A program made the translations under genes and the position numbers. A stretch of DNA of 40,869 nucleotides from Chitinophagales bacterium (GTDB lineage Bacteria > Bacteroidota > Bacteroidia > Chitinophagales > CAIODY01), in contig CANFST010000024.1 in NCBI GenBank assembly GCA_947449695.1, positions 1-40,869 on the forward strand, given 5' to 3'. Position 1 is the first letter of the stretch. Each line of letters begins with the position of its first letter. Below, one piece after another: positions 21,540-30,776 of this stretch. The notes under the pieces were generated by a model, which was given only the letters and a program-made list of their open reading frames with translations, was not told where the DNA came from and searched no databases.

Positions 21540-21935
21540 ATGAAAAGAGATATTTCAGATAAAACCGACATCAAAATATTGGTTGATTCTTTTTATGCAA
21601 AAGTAAAATCGGATGAATTGCTTGGTAAAATTTTTGATGACATCATGCAAGTAAATTGGGAAAAGCATTTGCCCAAAATGTATGATTTCTGGGATAATAT
21701 TTTGTTCCGAACCAACAATTATCAAGGTCGTCCGTTTCCGCCACATTTAGATGTGAATGATAAAATCACACTCAACAACGAGCATTTTGAGTGTTGGTTA
21801 AAATTGTTCTACACCACTGTTGATGAGCATTTCATTGGCAAAAATGCCGAAGAAATTAAATTCAGAGCCAACTCCATCAAGCAGATTTTTAATTACAAAA
21901 TCAATTTCATCAATCATCATCTAACAAATTTGTGA
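21540..21935 (+). CDS. Group III truncated haemoglobin
   Basis: This 131-residue protein has the group III plan: IKILVDSFYAKVKSDELLGKIF, WEKHLPKMYDFWDNILFRTN, the motif GRPFPPHL, then HFECWLKLFYTTVDEHF where H82 is the likely proximal haem ligand and W85 follows, and AEEIKFRANSIKQIF. Such globins bind oxygen or nitric oxide; their role is not settled. It follows paaD by 3 bases and so probably belongs to the phenylacetate operon, where oxygen handling for the epoxidase is a possible job (inference). Confidence 0.92.
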   Translation: MKRDISDKTDIKILVDSFYAKVKSDELLGKIFDDIMQVNWEKHLPKMYDFWDNILFRTNNYQGRPFPPHLDVNDKITLNNEHFECWLKLFYTTVDEHFIGKNAEEIKFRANSIKQIFNYKINFINHHLTNL

Positions 21936-22149
21936 TTTGTTCGGCAGCGAAATTTTTAAAGAATACAGAATAGAAGTTTAATTAGAATATAAAACCAATT
22001 AAATAAAACTAAAAATATATCACTTTAAAATTTCACAACTAATTGGTTAACTGAAGTCAATTATTAAAAAAGGTAACGCACTAAAACCTCCAATTGTTGC
22101 AACTTATGAATATTAAAATACTACTGAAAGGTAATACTGGTAAAATTAA

Positions 22150-22605
22150 TCACATTCTGTAAATCATAACTGGACAATTTGAATTTCTCATCACTGATTC
22201 AGCTACACTACCCATTAATACCCTGTCCCATCCTTTTCTGCCATGAGAACCCATTACAATCAAATCAGCATTTATTTCTTTGGATATGTTTAAAATTCCA
22301 TCCACTGCATCCGACAATGTAATAATATTATAGTGGAAAACTACATTACTAAATTTGCTTTTATAATCATCAATAAAGTTTTTTAGTTTTAATTCTGCGT
22401 CTTGCTTCGATTGGTCCAAAATTTCGGCTGAATTAAAATTAAATGTATTTGTCATGCTCCAATCATACAGAAAAATTTCAGGAATAATGTGCAACAAATG
22501 TATGGCGGCATGATTTGCATCTGCAATTGGCAAAGCCATTTGTAAAGCTTGTATTGAGTTGTCAGAAAAATCTAACGGGCAAACTATTTTTGAAATCATT
22601 TGCAT
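22150..22605 (-). CDS. Universal stress protein, UspA family
   Basis: This 151-residue single-domain protein starts SKIVCPLDFSDNSIQALQMALPIAD and ends with the ATP-binding USP motif: LIVMGSHGRKGWDRVLMGSVAESV, then NCPVMIYRM (G-x2-G-x9-G-S/T pattern). Such proteins bind ATP and respond to starvation or stress. It is transcribed convergently with the truncated haemoglobin gene and divergently from the CAP-domain gene. The 214 bases between it and the globin gene hold a 9-base inverted repeat with a long spacer but nothing else of note. Confidence 0.93.
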   Translation of the reverse strand: MQMISKIVCPLDFSDNSIQALQMALPIADANHAAIHLLHIIPEIFLYDWSMTNTFNFNSAEILDQSKQDAELKLKNFIDDYKSKFSNVVFHYNIITLSDAVDGILNISKEINADLIVMGSHGRKGWDRVLMGSVAESVMRNSNCPVMIYRM

Positions 22606-22805
22606 GTTTTGTTATTTTTTTAAAATTAAATTACCTTACAAGGAAGACCTTTTAATTTATCTTTTTAGATTTTGTTCCAATTATTTTTTGTTTAAAACTT
22701 TCAACAAAGAAAAACTCAAAAAATAAAATTTAAGGTTCGCAAAAAAGTTGAAACGATTTTTAAAAAAATTCGTATAACCATTTTCACATTTCAACTTCTA
22801 TCAAT

Positions 22806-23393
22806 ATGAAAAAGCTTTGTTTATTCATTGTAAGTCTTATAACAGTATTTAATGTTTATGCTCAAAGCTGGTCGACAGAACAATTACAAAATGCTAAAAC
22901 AGCTAAAGATATCAGTTATCTGACCAATGCAGAACGAGATGCAATTATGTATATTAATTTAGCAAGATTGTATCCTAAAGAATTTGTACAATTAGAATTA
23001 ATAAAATATGAAGCGCCTAAAAAATATGGTGCTTATCTAAAAAATTCATCCTTCAAAAAATCATTGATTAATCAATTGAATCACAATAAAACTTTGCCTG
23101 TATTAACTTTTAACGAAAAACTTTATGCCGATGCAAAATGCTTTGCCGAGGAAATGGGCAACAGAGGAGAAATTGGTCATAGCAGACGAAAATGCGCTGA
23201 AAATAATTTTGCTGAATGTTGTTCGTATGGCATGGAAACAGGCTTGGATATTGCTATGCAATGGCTGATTGATCATGATGTAGCAGATTGTGGTCATCGA
23301 AAAATTTGCCTAGATTTGAGCTATTCTAAAATTGCAATTTGCATACATCCTCACAAAAAATGGGCTGTTTGTGCGGTGGCGGAAATAATTTAG
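22806..23393 (+). CDS. Secreted CAP/SCP-domain protein
   Basis: This 195-residue protein has a signal peptide (KKLCLFIVSLITVFNVYAQS). The mature part shows a CAP domain: LTNAERDAIMYINLARLYPKEF, LPVLTFNEKLYADAKCFAEEMG, IGHSRRKCAENNFAECCSYG and AMQWLIDHDVADCGHRKICL, with the two histidines (H in GHSR and GHRK) and acidic residues that form the CAP cavity. Six cysteines suggest disulfides in the periplasm or outside. The function of bacterial CAP proteins is not defined. It stands alone, with UspA on one side and the convergent J-domain gene on the other. Confidence 0.88.
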   Translation: MKKLCLFIVSLITVFNVYAQSWSTEQLQNAKTAKDISYLTNAERDAIMYINLARLYPKEFVQLELIKYEAPKKYGAYLKNSSFKKSLINQLNHNKTLPVLTFNEKLYADAKCFAEEMGNRGEIGHSRRKCAENNFAECCSYGMETGLDIAMQWLIDHDVADCGHRKICLDLSYSKIAICIHPHKKWAVCAVAEII

Positions 23394-23426
23394 ACCCCAA
23401 TAAAATAGAAAATTATTTTATTAAAA

Positions 23427-23873
23427 CTAAGCTGTAACCAATTTACTTACGCTGCGATAAACATACGAATTGAAAATATGCCTACGAGCAAATCGGGCTT
23501 GCGTTGGCGCATTCACCAAATTTTGATACACCGATTTTGGCACATCAAAATATTCATAATTACTACCATCAGTAAAAGTAACACTCAATGTTTGTCCTTT
23601 GTATTGAAAGTCCTCAATGCCAGCCGCAGTAATAGTTTGCGCATATTGTTCTGCCGAAGCGGCAATAGTTTCTGGCGCTATGCTCACTAAAAAATGATAA
23701 GCTTCAATAATAGTTTTACTTTTTTCTTCAGCGGCTAATTTTGCGGCTTCATCATTCACAAATTTATCAGGATGACAATCCTTCATCAAATTTCTGTAAA
23801 CAGTTTTTAACTCTTTTAATTCGGCGTCTTTTGTAACTGCCAACAACTTTCTATAATCATTTATTAATTTCAT
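23427..23873 (-). CDS. J-domain and KTSC-domain fusion protein
   Basis: This 148-residue protein has an N-terminal J domain: YRKLLAVTKDAELKELKTVYRNLMKDCHPDKF, with the HPD motif at 34-36 that stimulates DnaK. The C-terminal half (from about residue 85) reads GIEDFQYKGQTLSVTFTDGSNYEYFDVPKSVYQNLVNA, a KTSC domain. A KTSC domain is named after its occurrence at the end of lysyl-tRNA synthetases and is of unknown activity. The protein would recruit the Hsp70 chaperone to an unknown client. It lies between the CAP gene (convergent) and prfC (same strand, 65 bases). Confidence 0.87.
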   Translation of the reverse strand: MKLINDYRKLLAVTKDAELKELKTVYRNLMKDCHPDKFVNDEAAKLAAEEKSKTIIEAYHFLVSIAPETIAASAEQYAQTITAAGIEDFQYKGQTLSVTFTDGSNYEYFDVPKSVYQNLVNAPTQARFARRHIFNSYVYRSVSKLVTA

Positions 23874-23938
23874 ACTGGCGGCGAAGGTAATAGTTTGCAG
23901 CCTAATAAAGGAATTAGGTATGTAGTTTTAAAGTTAAA

Positions 23939-25528
23939 TCAAACTTCATCCTTCATAAATTCACTCGTGAAATGAAAATGAATAGCAGGATTATTTTTTC
24001 TTTCGGTATCCAGATACCAACTGCTTTGCGCTAAGTAAACCAAGCGACCATCTTTATCATTTGCTAAAAACTGATTTTTGAATTTGCAGAAATCTTCTAA
24101 TTTTTTCGCATCATCACAAGTAATCCAACAAGCTTTGTAATAAGGCAGTGTAACAAAGCTAACCGTTGCGCCATACTCGTGCAACAAGCGATATTGAATC
24201 ACTTCAAATTGCAATTCACCCACAGTTCCAATGATTTTTTTATGCCCCATATTTTGCGTAAACAATTGTGCCACACCTTCATCAGTTAATTGTTGCAAAC
24301 CTTTTTCTAATTGCTTGGTTTTAAGTGGGTCTTTGTTTACCACCTCTTTAAATATCTCCGGTGAGAAGCTTGGAATGCCTGTAAACATTACGTTTTCACC
24401 TTCAGTTAAAGTATCGCCAATTTTAAAATTGCCTGTATCAAACAAACCAACCACATCGCCAGGAAATGCATCGTCTAACACGTTTTTACTTCGAGCCATA
24501 AAACTAAACGGGCTGCTGAAGCGAACATCTTTATCTAATCGAACATGATGAAAGAATTTATTTCGCTCAAATTTTCCACTACACACTCTTAAGAATGCGA
24601 TTCTATCACGATGACGTGGGTCAAGATTAGCATGAATTTTAAAAATAAATCCAGTGAATTTATCTTCGTTCGGCGATACTTCACGTTTGTCCGTTGGTCT
24701 TGCCAAAGGCTTGGGAGCTATTTGGATAAAGGTTTCCAACAATTCTCTTACACCAAAATTATTCATCGCACTTCCAAAAAATACAGGAGCTATATGTCCG
24801 CCTAAATATTCATTCACATCAAATTCATGATACACACCTTCTATCAATTCAACATCGCTGCGCAATTGATTAGCATCCGTTTCACCGACTTCTGCATCAA
24901 GATTTTTATCTGATAAATTTTCTATCGTGATTTTTTCATCGTCTTTTTGTTTGGCTTGAAACAACTGTAGTGTTTTATCATACAAATTGTAAACACCCTT
25001 GAAAGTGCTACCCATATTGATTGGCCAGCTTAACGGTCTAACTTTGATTTTTAATTTTGCTTCTAATTCATCCAATAAATCGAAAGCGTTTTTTCCATCA
25101 CGATCCATTTTATTGATGAAAATAATTACAGGAGTGTTTCGCATTCTGCACACTTCCATCAGTCTTTCTGTTTGCTCTTCCACACCTTTCACACAGTCCA
25201 CTACAAGAATTACAGAGTCAACCGCAGTCAAGGTTCGGTAAGTATCTTCAGCGAAATCTTTGTGACCTGGTGTATCCAACAAATTTACGTTGATGCCATT
25301 GTATTCAAAACACATTACCGATGTAGCCACCGAAATACCACGTTGTTTTTCAATTTCCATGAAATCACTAGTAGCATGTTTTTTAATTTTGTTTGACTTT
25401 ACAGCACCAGCCACCTGAATAGCGCCACCAAATAATAGAAACTTTTCGGTGAGTGTGGTTTTACCAGCATCGGGGTGACTTATAATGGCGAATGTTCGGC
25501 GTTTAATTATTTCTTCAGCGTACTTCAA
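23939..25528 (-). CDS. prfC: Peptide chain release factor 3
   Basis: This 529-residue translational GTPase has G1 [15 protein letters not shown] (17-31), a G2 region [21 protein letters not shown]3 [14 protein letters not shown], and G4 NKMDRDG. The insertion and domain II/III features ([74 protein letters not shown]-like [12 protein letters not shown]) are specific to RF3 rather than EF-G. RF3 recycles RF1 and RF2 from the ribosome. Length matches E. coli RF3 (529 residues). Housekeeping gene. Confidence 0.97.
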   Translation of the reverse strand: MKYAEEIIKRRTFAIISHPDAGKTTLTEKFLLFGGAIQVAGAVKSNKIKKHATSDFMEIEKQRGISVATSVMCFEYNGINVNLLDTPGHKDFAEDTYRTLTAVDSVILVVDCVKGVEEQTERLMEVCRMRNTPVIIFINKMDRDGKNAFDLLDELEAKLKIKVRPLSWPINMGSTFKGVYNLYDKTLQLFQAKQKDDEKITIENLSDKNLDAEVGETDANQLRSDVELIEGVYHEFDVNEYLGGHIAPVFFGSAMNNFGVRELLETFIQIAPKPLARPTDKREVSPNEDKFTGFIFKIHANLDPRHRDRIAFLRVCSGKFERNKFFHHVRLDKDVRFSSPFSFMARSKNVLDDAFPGDVVGLFDTGNFKIGDTLTEGENVMFTGIPSFSPEIFKEVVNKDPLKTKQLEKGLQQLTDEGVAQLFTQNMGHKKIIGTVGELQFEVIQYRLLHEYGATVSFVTLPYYKACWITCDDAKKLEDFCKFKNQFLANDKDGRLVYLAQSSWYLDTERKNNPAIHFHFTSEFMKDEV

Positions 25529-25586
25529 TTTTCAAAATTTTGAGGCGCAAAGATATATGAATTGGTTAATGGTTTTTTTAAAACTA

Positions 25587-26822
25587 TTATTGCAATTCAT
25601 TTTCCCATTTGCTTACCACTACTGTTGCAACTGCATTTCCAACCACATTGGTAGCAGAACGACCCATATCTAATAATTGGTCAATTCCCATCAATAATAA
25701 CAAGCCAGCTTCTGGAATATGAAAAGTAGATAATGCGCCTGAAATCACAACTAATGAAGCTCGTGGCACACCAGCAATGCCTTTGCTGGTGAGCATCAAG
25801 ATTAATAACATGCTTAATTGCTGGGCAAAGGTTAGTTGAATATGATAGCATTGAGCGATGAACAGCGAAGCAAATGTCATGTACATCATGCTTCCATCTA
25901 AATTGAAAGAATAACCTAAGGGCAAAACGAAACTTACTATTTTATTGCTGCAACCAAATCGTTCTAATTGTTGGGTTAGTTTTGGAAATGCCGATTCGCT
26001 GCTGGCAGTTCCGAAAGCTAACAACACGGCATCCTTAATCGATGAAATTAAATGAGTGATTCGCTTGCCAATTACTAAAAATCCAAGTGTTACCAAAATA
26101 CACCAAAGAATAAATAAGCCTAAATAAAATTCAGCAATCAGTTTGCCGAATGTGCCTAAAACTTCTAAACCATTTTGTGCAATGGTGGCACTGATGGCTG
26201 CGAAAACTGCGATTGGCGCAACATTCATCACATAATGTGTGATTTTTAGTATGATATGCGTAACGGCATCTAAAGCTTTGATGACAGGTGCTGAAATTTC
26301 TGGCATGGCTGCGCAAGCCACACCAAAAAACAAGGAGAAAATAATGATTTGTAAAATTTCATTATCCGCTAAAGCTTTAATGATTGACGTAGGGAATATA
26401 TGCGAAACAAAATCAGATACATTCAGCGAAGTAGCAACCACTCCTGCTTTAACTGATTCATCAGGAATTGGAATATTCATATTAGCACCTGGCTGAAAGA
26501 AGTTTACCAAAAACATTCCGAGGGATAATGAAATGATAGTAGCAAAAATAAACCACGAAAGTGTCTTTCCACCAACTCTGCCCACCACTTTTACATCACC
26601 TAATTTGGCAACGCCCACCACTAATGATGAAAACACCAACGGACCAATAATCATCTTAATTAAGTTGAGGAATATTTTGGTGGCAATAGATATTTTATCG
26701 GTGTAAAATGCTACATCAGCTTTGCCATCTGACTCTAAATATTGATTATGAATGAAGCCGCCAACAGCTATTCCGGCTAACATTGCTGAAAAAATAAAAA
26801 GAGTTAGTTTGTTTTTTATCAT
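25587..26822 (-). CDS. Dicarboxylate/amino acid:cation symporter (DAACS)
   Basis: A 411-residue transporter started at MIKNKLTLFIFSAML (ATG at 26822); the in-frame start at 26840 lies inside the -7 box, so it is rejected. It has about eight membrane segments and hallmark motifs: SSSESAFP-like FGTASSESAFPKLTQQLERF, GYSFNLDGSMMYMTFASLF, SKGIAGVPRASLVVISGAL and a C-terminal GIDQLLDMGRSATNVVGNAVATVVVSKWE. The last has the R-x-x-x-N-V-x-G-N/D motif for substrate binding. The family imports dicarboxylates or glutamate with sodium or protons. Substrate cannot be fixed from sequence. Confidence 0.95.
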   Translation of the reverse strand: MIKNKLTLFIFSAMLAGIAVGGFIHNQYLESDGKADVAFYTDKISIATKIFLNLIKMIIGPLVFSSLVVGVAKLGDVKVVGRVGGKTLSWFIFATIISLSLGMFLVNFFQPGANMNIPIPDESVKAGVVATSLNVSDFVSHIFPTSIIKALADNEILQIIIFSLFFGVACAAMPEISAPVIKALDAVTHIILKITHYVMNVAPIAVFAAISATIAQNGLEVLGTFGKLIAEFYLGLFILWCILVTLGFLVIGKRITHLISSIKDAVLLAFGTASSESAFPKLTQQLERFGCSNKIVSFVLPLGYSFNLDGSMMYMTFASLFIAQCYHIQLTFAQQLSMLLILMLTSKGIAGVPRASLVVISGALSTFHIPEAGLLLLMGIDQLLDMGRSATNVVGNAVATVVVSKWENELQ

Positions 26823-26837
26823 AAAATAAATTCTTTG

Positions 26838-26845
26838 CAAAATTA
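26838..26845 (-). promoter_or_regulatory. -7 box (TAATTTTG) of the symporter gene
   Basis: The minus strand reads TAATTTTG, matching TAnnTTTG, 15 bases before the chosen ATG at 26822. A start at 26840 would lie within this box and upstream of any transcript made from it, so this promoter decides the start. Confidence 0.5.
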
Positions 26846-26941
26846 CAAGAAGAACTGATTGTCTTTAGAAAAAATAAATTATAGATTATCAAAATCTAAA
26901 ATATTTTTCAAAAAAAACTTTAACAATCCATTGCTTAACGT

Positions 26942-26949
26942 TACTTTTG
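26942..26949 (+). promoter_or_regulatory. -7 box (TACTTTTG) of tRNA-His
   Basis: TACTTTTG matches TAnnTTTG and ends 11 bases before the first tRNA base. A TTTA-type -33 candidate lies about 20 bases upstream. The position fits a tRNA promoter. Confidence 0.5.
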
Positions 26950-26960
26950 CGCCCTCAAAT

Positions 26961-27035
26961 GGTGGGTATAGCTCAGTTGGTTAGAGCACTAGATTGTGGT
27001 TCTAGGGGTCGTGGGTTCGAGCCCCATTATCCACC
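26961..27035 (+). tRNA. tRNA-His (anticodon GTG)
   Basis: The cloverleaf folds fully: acceptor GTGGGTA (26962-26968) with TATCCAC (27028-27034); D arm GCTC/GAGC; anticodon stem CTAGA (26989-26993) with TCTAG and loop TTGTGGT, anticodon GTG at 26996-26998; T arm GTGGG-TTCGAGC-CCCAT. The extra 5' G at 26961 pairing with discriminator C at 27035 is the specific histidine identity feature. The 3' CCA is not encoded. Confidence 0.96.
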
Positions 27036-27041
27036 CTTGAT

Positions 27042-27073
27042 AAAATGGCTGATAATTTTTTATCAGCCATTTT
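27042..27073 (+). terminator. Terminator after tRNA-His
   Basis: AAAATGGCTGATAA (27042-27055) pairs perfectly with TTATCAGCCATTTT (27060-27073) around a TTTT loop, followed by T-rich sequence. It ends the tRNA-His transcript. Confidence 0.88.
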
Positions 27074-27194
27074 TATTTTACAAGTTGTTTCAAGTTAATT
27101 TATAACAATTAATTTTATTTGTTAATATTCCACAAAAGTATTTATCAAGTAAGCAGTTGACTAAGCATCATCATTCAAAATGAAAAATTTTGTG

Positions 27195-27202
27195 TAGTTT
27201 TG
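27195..27202 (+). promoter_or_regulatory. -7 box (TAGTTTTG) of the serine palmitoyltransferase gene
   Basis: TAGTTTTG matches TAnnTTTG, 38 bases before the ATG at 27241. A -33 TTG at standard spacing is not seen. Confidence 0.45.
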
Positions 27203-27240
27203 CCATACATTTTTTTAACTTAAATTTAATAGAATAAACA

Positions 27241-28512
27241 ATGAGTGTAGATTTATTTGCGAAGTTTAAAACCGATATGGGTCCATTAGGGCAACATGCG
27301 AAAATGGCTCACGGATATTTTGCTTTTCCGAAATTAGAAGGTCCGATTGCAAGCCGAATGATGTTTAAAGGAAAAGAAAGAATCGTTTGGAGTTTGAATA
27401 ACTATTTAGGATTGGGCAACCATCCTGAAGTTCGTAAAGCTGATGCTGATGCAGCGGCTGAATTTGGATTAGCTTATCCAATGGGTGCTCGTATGATGAG
27501 TGGTAACAGCAATTTGATTGAACAATTTGAAAGAGAATTAGCTGATTTTGTGAAGAAACCAGAAGTATTTATTTTGAATTATGGTTACCAAGGTGTGTTG
27601 TCAATTATTGATGCAGTTGTAAATCGTCATGATGTGATTGTTTATGATGCTGATTCACATGCTTGTATTTTAGATGGTGTTCGCTTGCACATGGGTAAAC
27701 GATTTGTATATAAGCACAATGACATTGAAAGTTTCAAAGTGCAAATGGAACGTGCTACAAAATTGACTACCGAAACAGGTGGTGGAATTTTAGTAATCAC
27801 CGAAGGTGTTTTCGGCATGAGTGGTAACATGGGTAAATTAAAAGAAATTGTTGACTTGAAAAAGAATTACAATTTCCGTTTGATGGTAGATGATGCGCAT
27901 GGATTCGGTATGATGGGTAAAACAGGCGCAGGAACAGGTGAAGAACAAGGTTGCCAAGAAGGAATTGATTTGTATGTAAGTACATTTGCAAAAGCAATGG
28001 CAAGCATCGGCGCATTTGTAGCAGGCGATGAAGAAATAATTAGCTATTTGCGCTACAACACTCGTTCGCAAACATTTGCTAAAACATTACCAATGCCAAT
28101 TGTGAAAGGCAATTTGAAACGTTTGGAATTATTGCGCAGCAAACCCGAATTGAAAGCAAAATTATGGCATAATGTAAACCGCTTGCAAGGTGGTTTACGT
28201 GAAATAGGACTAAACTTAGGAGCAACAAATACTTGTGTTACACCTATTTATTTGCAAGGCACAACTACTCAAGCAGCTAATTTAATTTTTGATTTACGTG
28301 AAAACTTCAACATTTTCTGTTCGATAGTGGTTTATCCAGTAATTCCTAAAGGACAAATGTTACTACGTTTGATTCCAACTGCTGACCATACAGATCAAGA
28401 TGTTGATGATACTTTACATGCTTTCCGTGAAATTTATCGCAAGCTTACAACTGGCGAATACGATAAACAATTTGAAGGAATGGCAATGATTGAAGCTATT
28501 GGAGGAGTTTAA
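27241..28512 (+). CDS. PLP-dependent alpha-oxoamine synthase, serine palmitoyltransferase type
   Basis: This 423-residue enzyme belongs to the alpha-oxoamine synthases, which condense an amino acid with an acyl-CoA. Motifs: VWSLNNYLGLGNHPEV, DADSHACILDG (H140 stacks on PLP), LMVDDAHGFGMMGKTGAG (D217/D218 and H220), and the PLP lysine K251 in STFAKAMASIGAFVAGD. The family also holds glycine C-acetyltransferase and AONS; in Bacteroidota the version with the long N-terminus and TFAKAMASIGAFV is known as Spt, the first enzyme of sphingolipid synthesis. I favour serine palmitoyltransferase. It is monocistronic, between the tRNA-His terminator and its own hairpin. Confidence 0.87.
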   Translation: MSVDLFAKFKTDMGPLGQHAKMAHGYFAFPKLEGPIASRMMFKGKERIVWSLNNYLGLGNHPEVRKADADAAAEFGLAYPMGARMMSGNSNLIEQFERELADFVKKPEVFILNYGYQGVLSIIDAVVNRHDVIVYDADSHACILDGVRLHMGKRFVYKHNDIESFKVQMERATKLTTETGGGILVITEGVFGMSGNMGKLKEIVDLKKNYNFRLMVDDAHGFGMMGKTGAGTGEEQGCQEGIDLYVSTFAKAMASIGAFVAGDEEIISYLRYNTRSQTFAKTLPMPIVKGNLKRLELLRSKPELKAKLWHNVNRLQGGLREIGLNLGATNTCVTPIYLQGTTTQAANLIFDLRENFNIFCSIVVYPVIPKGQMLLRLIPTADHTDQDVDDTLHAFREIYRKLTTGEYDKQFEGMAMIEAIGGV

Positions 28513-28535
28513 AAATTTTACTGCAAATCTTCTTA

Positions 28536-28573
28536 AATACAAAAGCCTGAAAAATATTTCAGGCTTTTGTATT
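28536..28573. terminator. Terminator after the PLP-enzyme gene
   Basis: AATACAAAAGCCTGAAA pairs with TTTCAGGCTTTTGTATT around a short loop, about 17 base pairs, with T-rich ends on both strands. It can serve the PLP-enzyme gene; dprA converges on the same interval from the other strand (stop at 28629). Confidence 0.85.
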
Positions 28574-28628
28574 TAATGTAGTTCATAATAACTTTTCTTA
28601 TAATAGCTTGGTACATTAATAAAATTGG

Positions 28629-29735
28629 TTATTCAATTAATTTATATTGTTTGCCTGGTAAGGTTTTTACATAACCTCTTAATTCTAAATTCAGCAACAA
28701 ATTTGCAACAATAGAAGTGGGCATTTTACTTTGGAAGACCAGTTCATCAATTGATATTTTTTCTGACTTTGAGATAGTTTCAATGATTGTTTTTTCTTGT
28801 TCTGTTAATTCATCAAATATTTTTTTTTGCTTTACTGAAACATTATTCTTTACATCCCACATCAAAGCATTTACAATATCCTCCACATTTTCAAACAACA
28901 TGGCTTGATTAGTTTTTATCAAATAGTTACAGCCAGCAGAATATTCATCTGTAGTTTTACCTGGCAGCGCAAATACATCCTTATTATATGAATTGGCCAA
29001 TGAAGCAGTAATCATTGCGCCACCTTTTGCAGCCGTTTCAATCACAATCAAAGCATCGCAAATTCCAGCTACTATTCTATTTCGTTGTGGAAAGTTTTGT
29101 TTGTCCGCTACTTGTCCGCTTCCATATTCTGAGATGATGCCACCATTAGCTACCATATTTTTCAAATATTTAGTATGATCGGCTGGGTACATTTTATCGA
29201 AACCATTGGCAACCACAGCAACAGTTGGTATATTATTTTTTATTGCAGCTTTATGAGCAGTTACATCCACTCCATAGGCCAAACCACTAACAATAACAGG
29301 GGAATATTGAGATAAAGATTCTACTAATTTTTCACATTGTGACTTACCATAATCAGTTATTCTTCTTGTTCCAACTATTGAAATTATTTTTGAAGAATTT
29401 AAATCTGCATTTCCTTTATAATAAATCAAAGAAGGACTGTCAGGTTGTTGTAATAACCTTTTAGGGTAATTTTTATCCGTAAAAAAAATAGGTTTAATAG
29501 CATTTTTTTGGATGAACAATATTTCATCTTCAGCTCGTTTCAATGCAGCACCTTTAGATGCAATTATTGATTCAATTCTTTGCTTGCCGATACCAGGCAC
29601 ATCATATAATTTCTTTTTAGATGCAGTAAAAATAGCTTCAGCATTCCCCAAATAAGCTATCAAATTTTTTGTTGAAACAACACCAATATCATCTAAAAAA
29701 GTTGTAGCTATGCAAAATAAAAGTTCATTATTCAT
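28629..29735 (-). CDS. dprA: DNA-processing protein DprA
   Basis: This 368-residue protein has an N-terminal helix-hairpin-helix region (NLIAYLGNAEAIFTASKKKL then DVPGIGKQRIESII), then the Rossmann-like DprA core: SIVGTRRITDYGKSQC, IVSGLAYGVDVTAHKAAI, TVAVVANGFDKMYPADHTK, NFPQRNRIVAGICDALIVIE and MITASLANSYNKDVFALPGK. The end is a winged helix (TEQEKTIIETISKSEKISID, then LLLNLELRGYVKTLPGKQY). DprA binds single-stranded DNA and loads RecA during transformation. Standard chromosomal gene; length is typical. Confidence 0.96.
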   Translation of the reverse strand: MNNELLFCIATTFLDDIGVVSTKNLIAYLGNAEAIFTASKKKLYDVPGIGKQRIESIIASKGAALKRAEDEILFIQKNAIKPIFFTDKNYPKRLLQQPDSPSLIYYKGNADLNSSKIISIVGTRRITDYGKSQCEKLVESLSQYSPVIVSGLAYGVDVTAHKAAIKNNIPTVAVVANGFDKMYPADHTKYLKNMVANGGIISEYGSGQVADKQNFPQRNRIVAGICDALIVIETAAKGGAMITASLANSYNKDVFALPGKTTDEYSAGCNYLIKTNQAMLFENVEDIVNALMWDVKNNVSVKQKKIFDELTEQEKTIIETISKSEKISIDELVFQSKMPTSIVANLLLNLELRGYVKTLPGKQYKLIE

Positions 29736-29771
29736 TACAGCTCAAATATTTTTTTTGAGTAGAATTAACTT

Positions 29772-30650
29772 TTAAGCCAAAGCGTAGGCACTTTTAATTA
29801 ACTCAGGCGAACATTTAAACAAATATTTGTCAGGTTGTAAGCCATTGATTTTTTTAAACAATTGCTTCCATTCAATCAAATTATAATTAAGTTGCTGGGC
29901 AACAGAGGTCATTGATTTTTTTTGCGAAAGTATTAATCTAACTGATTGTCGGATAGCTCTAATCTGAATAATTGCTTCTGGATTTACATTAAATATTTTA
30001 ATAGTTGCATCTTCGATATTATTGTAAGGTTCGTTCATGATATCTGCATAAAACGCTACATCGTGTTGAACATCAAAATAATTTTCAACCAATGATAAAA
30101 AAGAATTCAGACGCTGCTTATCGGCAATGGTCATAGTTGGTGGCAAAATTTCTTTCAAAAATAAATCCTGAAAAAGACTTAAAGCCGACATGAAATATTC
30201 TGAAGCCTGCAAAGATTGTTTAGCCCTGTAAGGATTCTCGAAATATCTGTTCAACATATCAATTTTTGCGTATAATTCAAGATGAATGATACTATCAAAA
30301 CTGAGTACAGAATTGGGTTTGCAACATGATAAATAAAATTGCAGAATCGAAGATATTGCACCAGGAATAGGAGAAAATTCGTAGGAGTTTATCTTACAAA
30401 CATCTTGAGAAATAACGCCCATATAAACCCCTTTAGGCACTAAATAAGCACCAGGCTGCTTTACTTCTATCATGTTACCATCCCAGTAAATGTAAGATGC
30501 TTCAGATTGAATGTGAATCAGCCTCCAATATTCGCTTACTGCAAAAGGAATGGCAATCTTGTTGCCAATTTTGTTAAACTGATAAGTGGAAAATAAAATG
30601 TTCATAGGTAAAATAGTAGTTTGAGCTGCGAACAAAGGGAGTTTATCCAC
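29772..30650 (-). CDS. AraC-like helix-turn-helix regulator with cupin-type N-terminus
   Basis: This 292-residue protein has an N-terminal sensory half that looks like a small beta fold (SYIYWDGNMIEVKQPGAYLVPKG) and a C-terminal AraC-type pair of helix-turn-helix motifs: FLSLVENYFDVQHDVAFYADIMN, then SVRLILSQKKSMTSVAQQLNYNL and FKKINGLQPDKYLF. The usual GFxxxSxFxRxFKKxxGxxPxxYR signature is degenerate (YNLIEWKQLFKKINGLQPDKYLF), but order and length fit. It is divergent from the APC permease, 126 bases away, and may control it. A start at MNILFSTYQF (30605) is also possible. Inducer unknown. Confidence 0.75.
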   Translation of the reverse strand: MDKLPLFAAQTTILPMNILFSTYQFNKIGNKIAIPFAVSEYWRLIHIQSEASYIYWDGNMIEVKQPGAYLVPKGVYMGVISQDVCKINSYEFSPIPGAISSILQFYLSCCKPNSVLSFDSIIHLELYAKIDMLNRYFENPYRAKQSLQASEYFMSALSLFQDLFLKEILPPTMTIADKQRLNSFLSLVENYFDVQHDVAFYADIMNEPYNNIEDATIKIFNVNPEAIIQIRAIRQSVRLILSQKKSMTSVAQQLNYNLIEWKQLFKKINGLQPDKYLFKCSPELIKSAYALA

Positions 30651-30776
30651 AGCCCATTGTGCAAAATTATAACTTTTTTTTCATTTTATATAATTTCAAA
30701 AGTATTTTTTAAAATCGTGCAGAAACGAAAAAAAATATCCAATAGTAGATTGTACATTCGCAGTCATTTTTAAAAA

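Noticed and set aside
21993-22048. Inverted repeat AACCAATTA / TAATTGGTT as terminator or operator
   Set aside because: The arms are AT-rich, 38 bases apart and lack a T run; such repeats are expected by chance in this composition.
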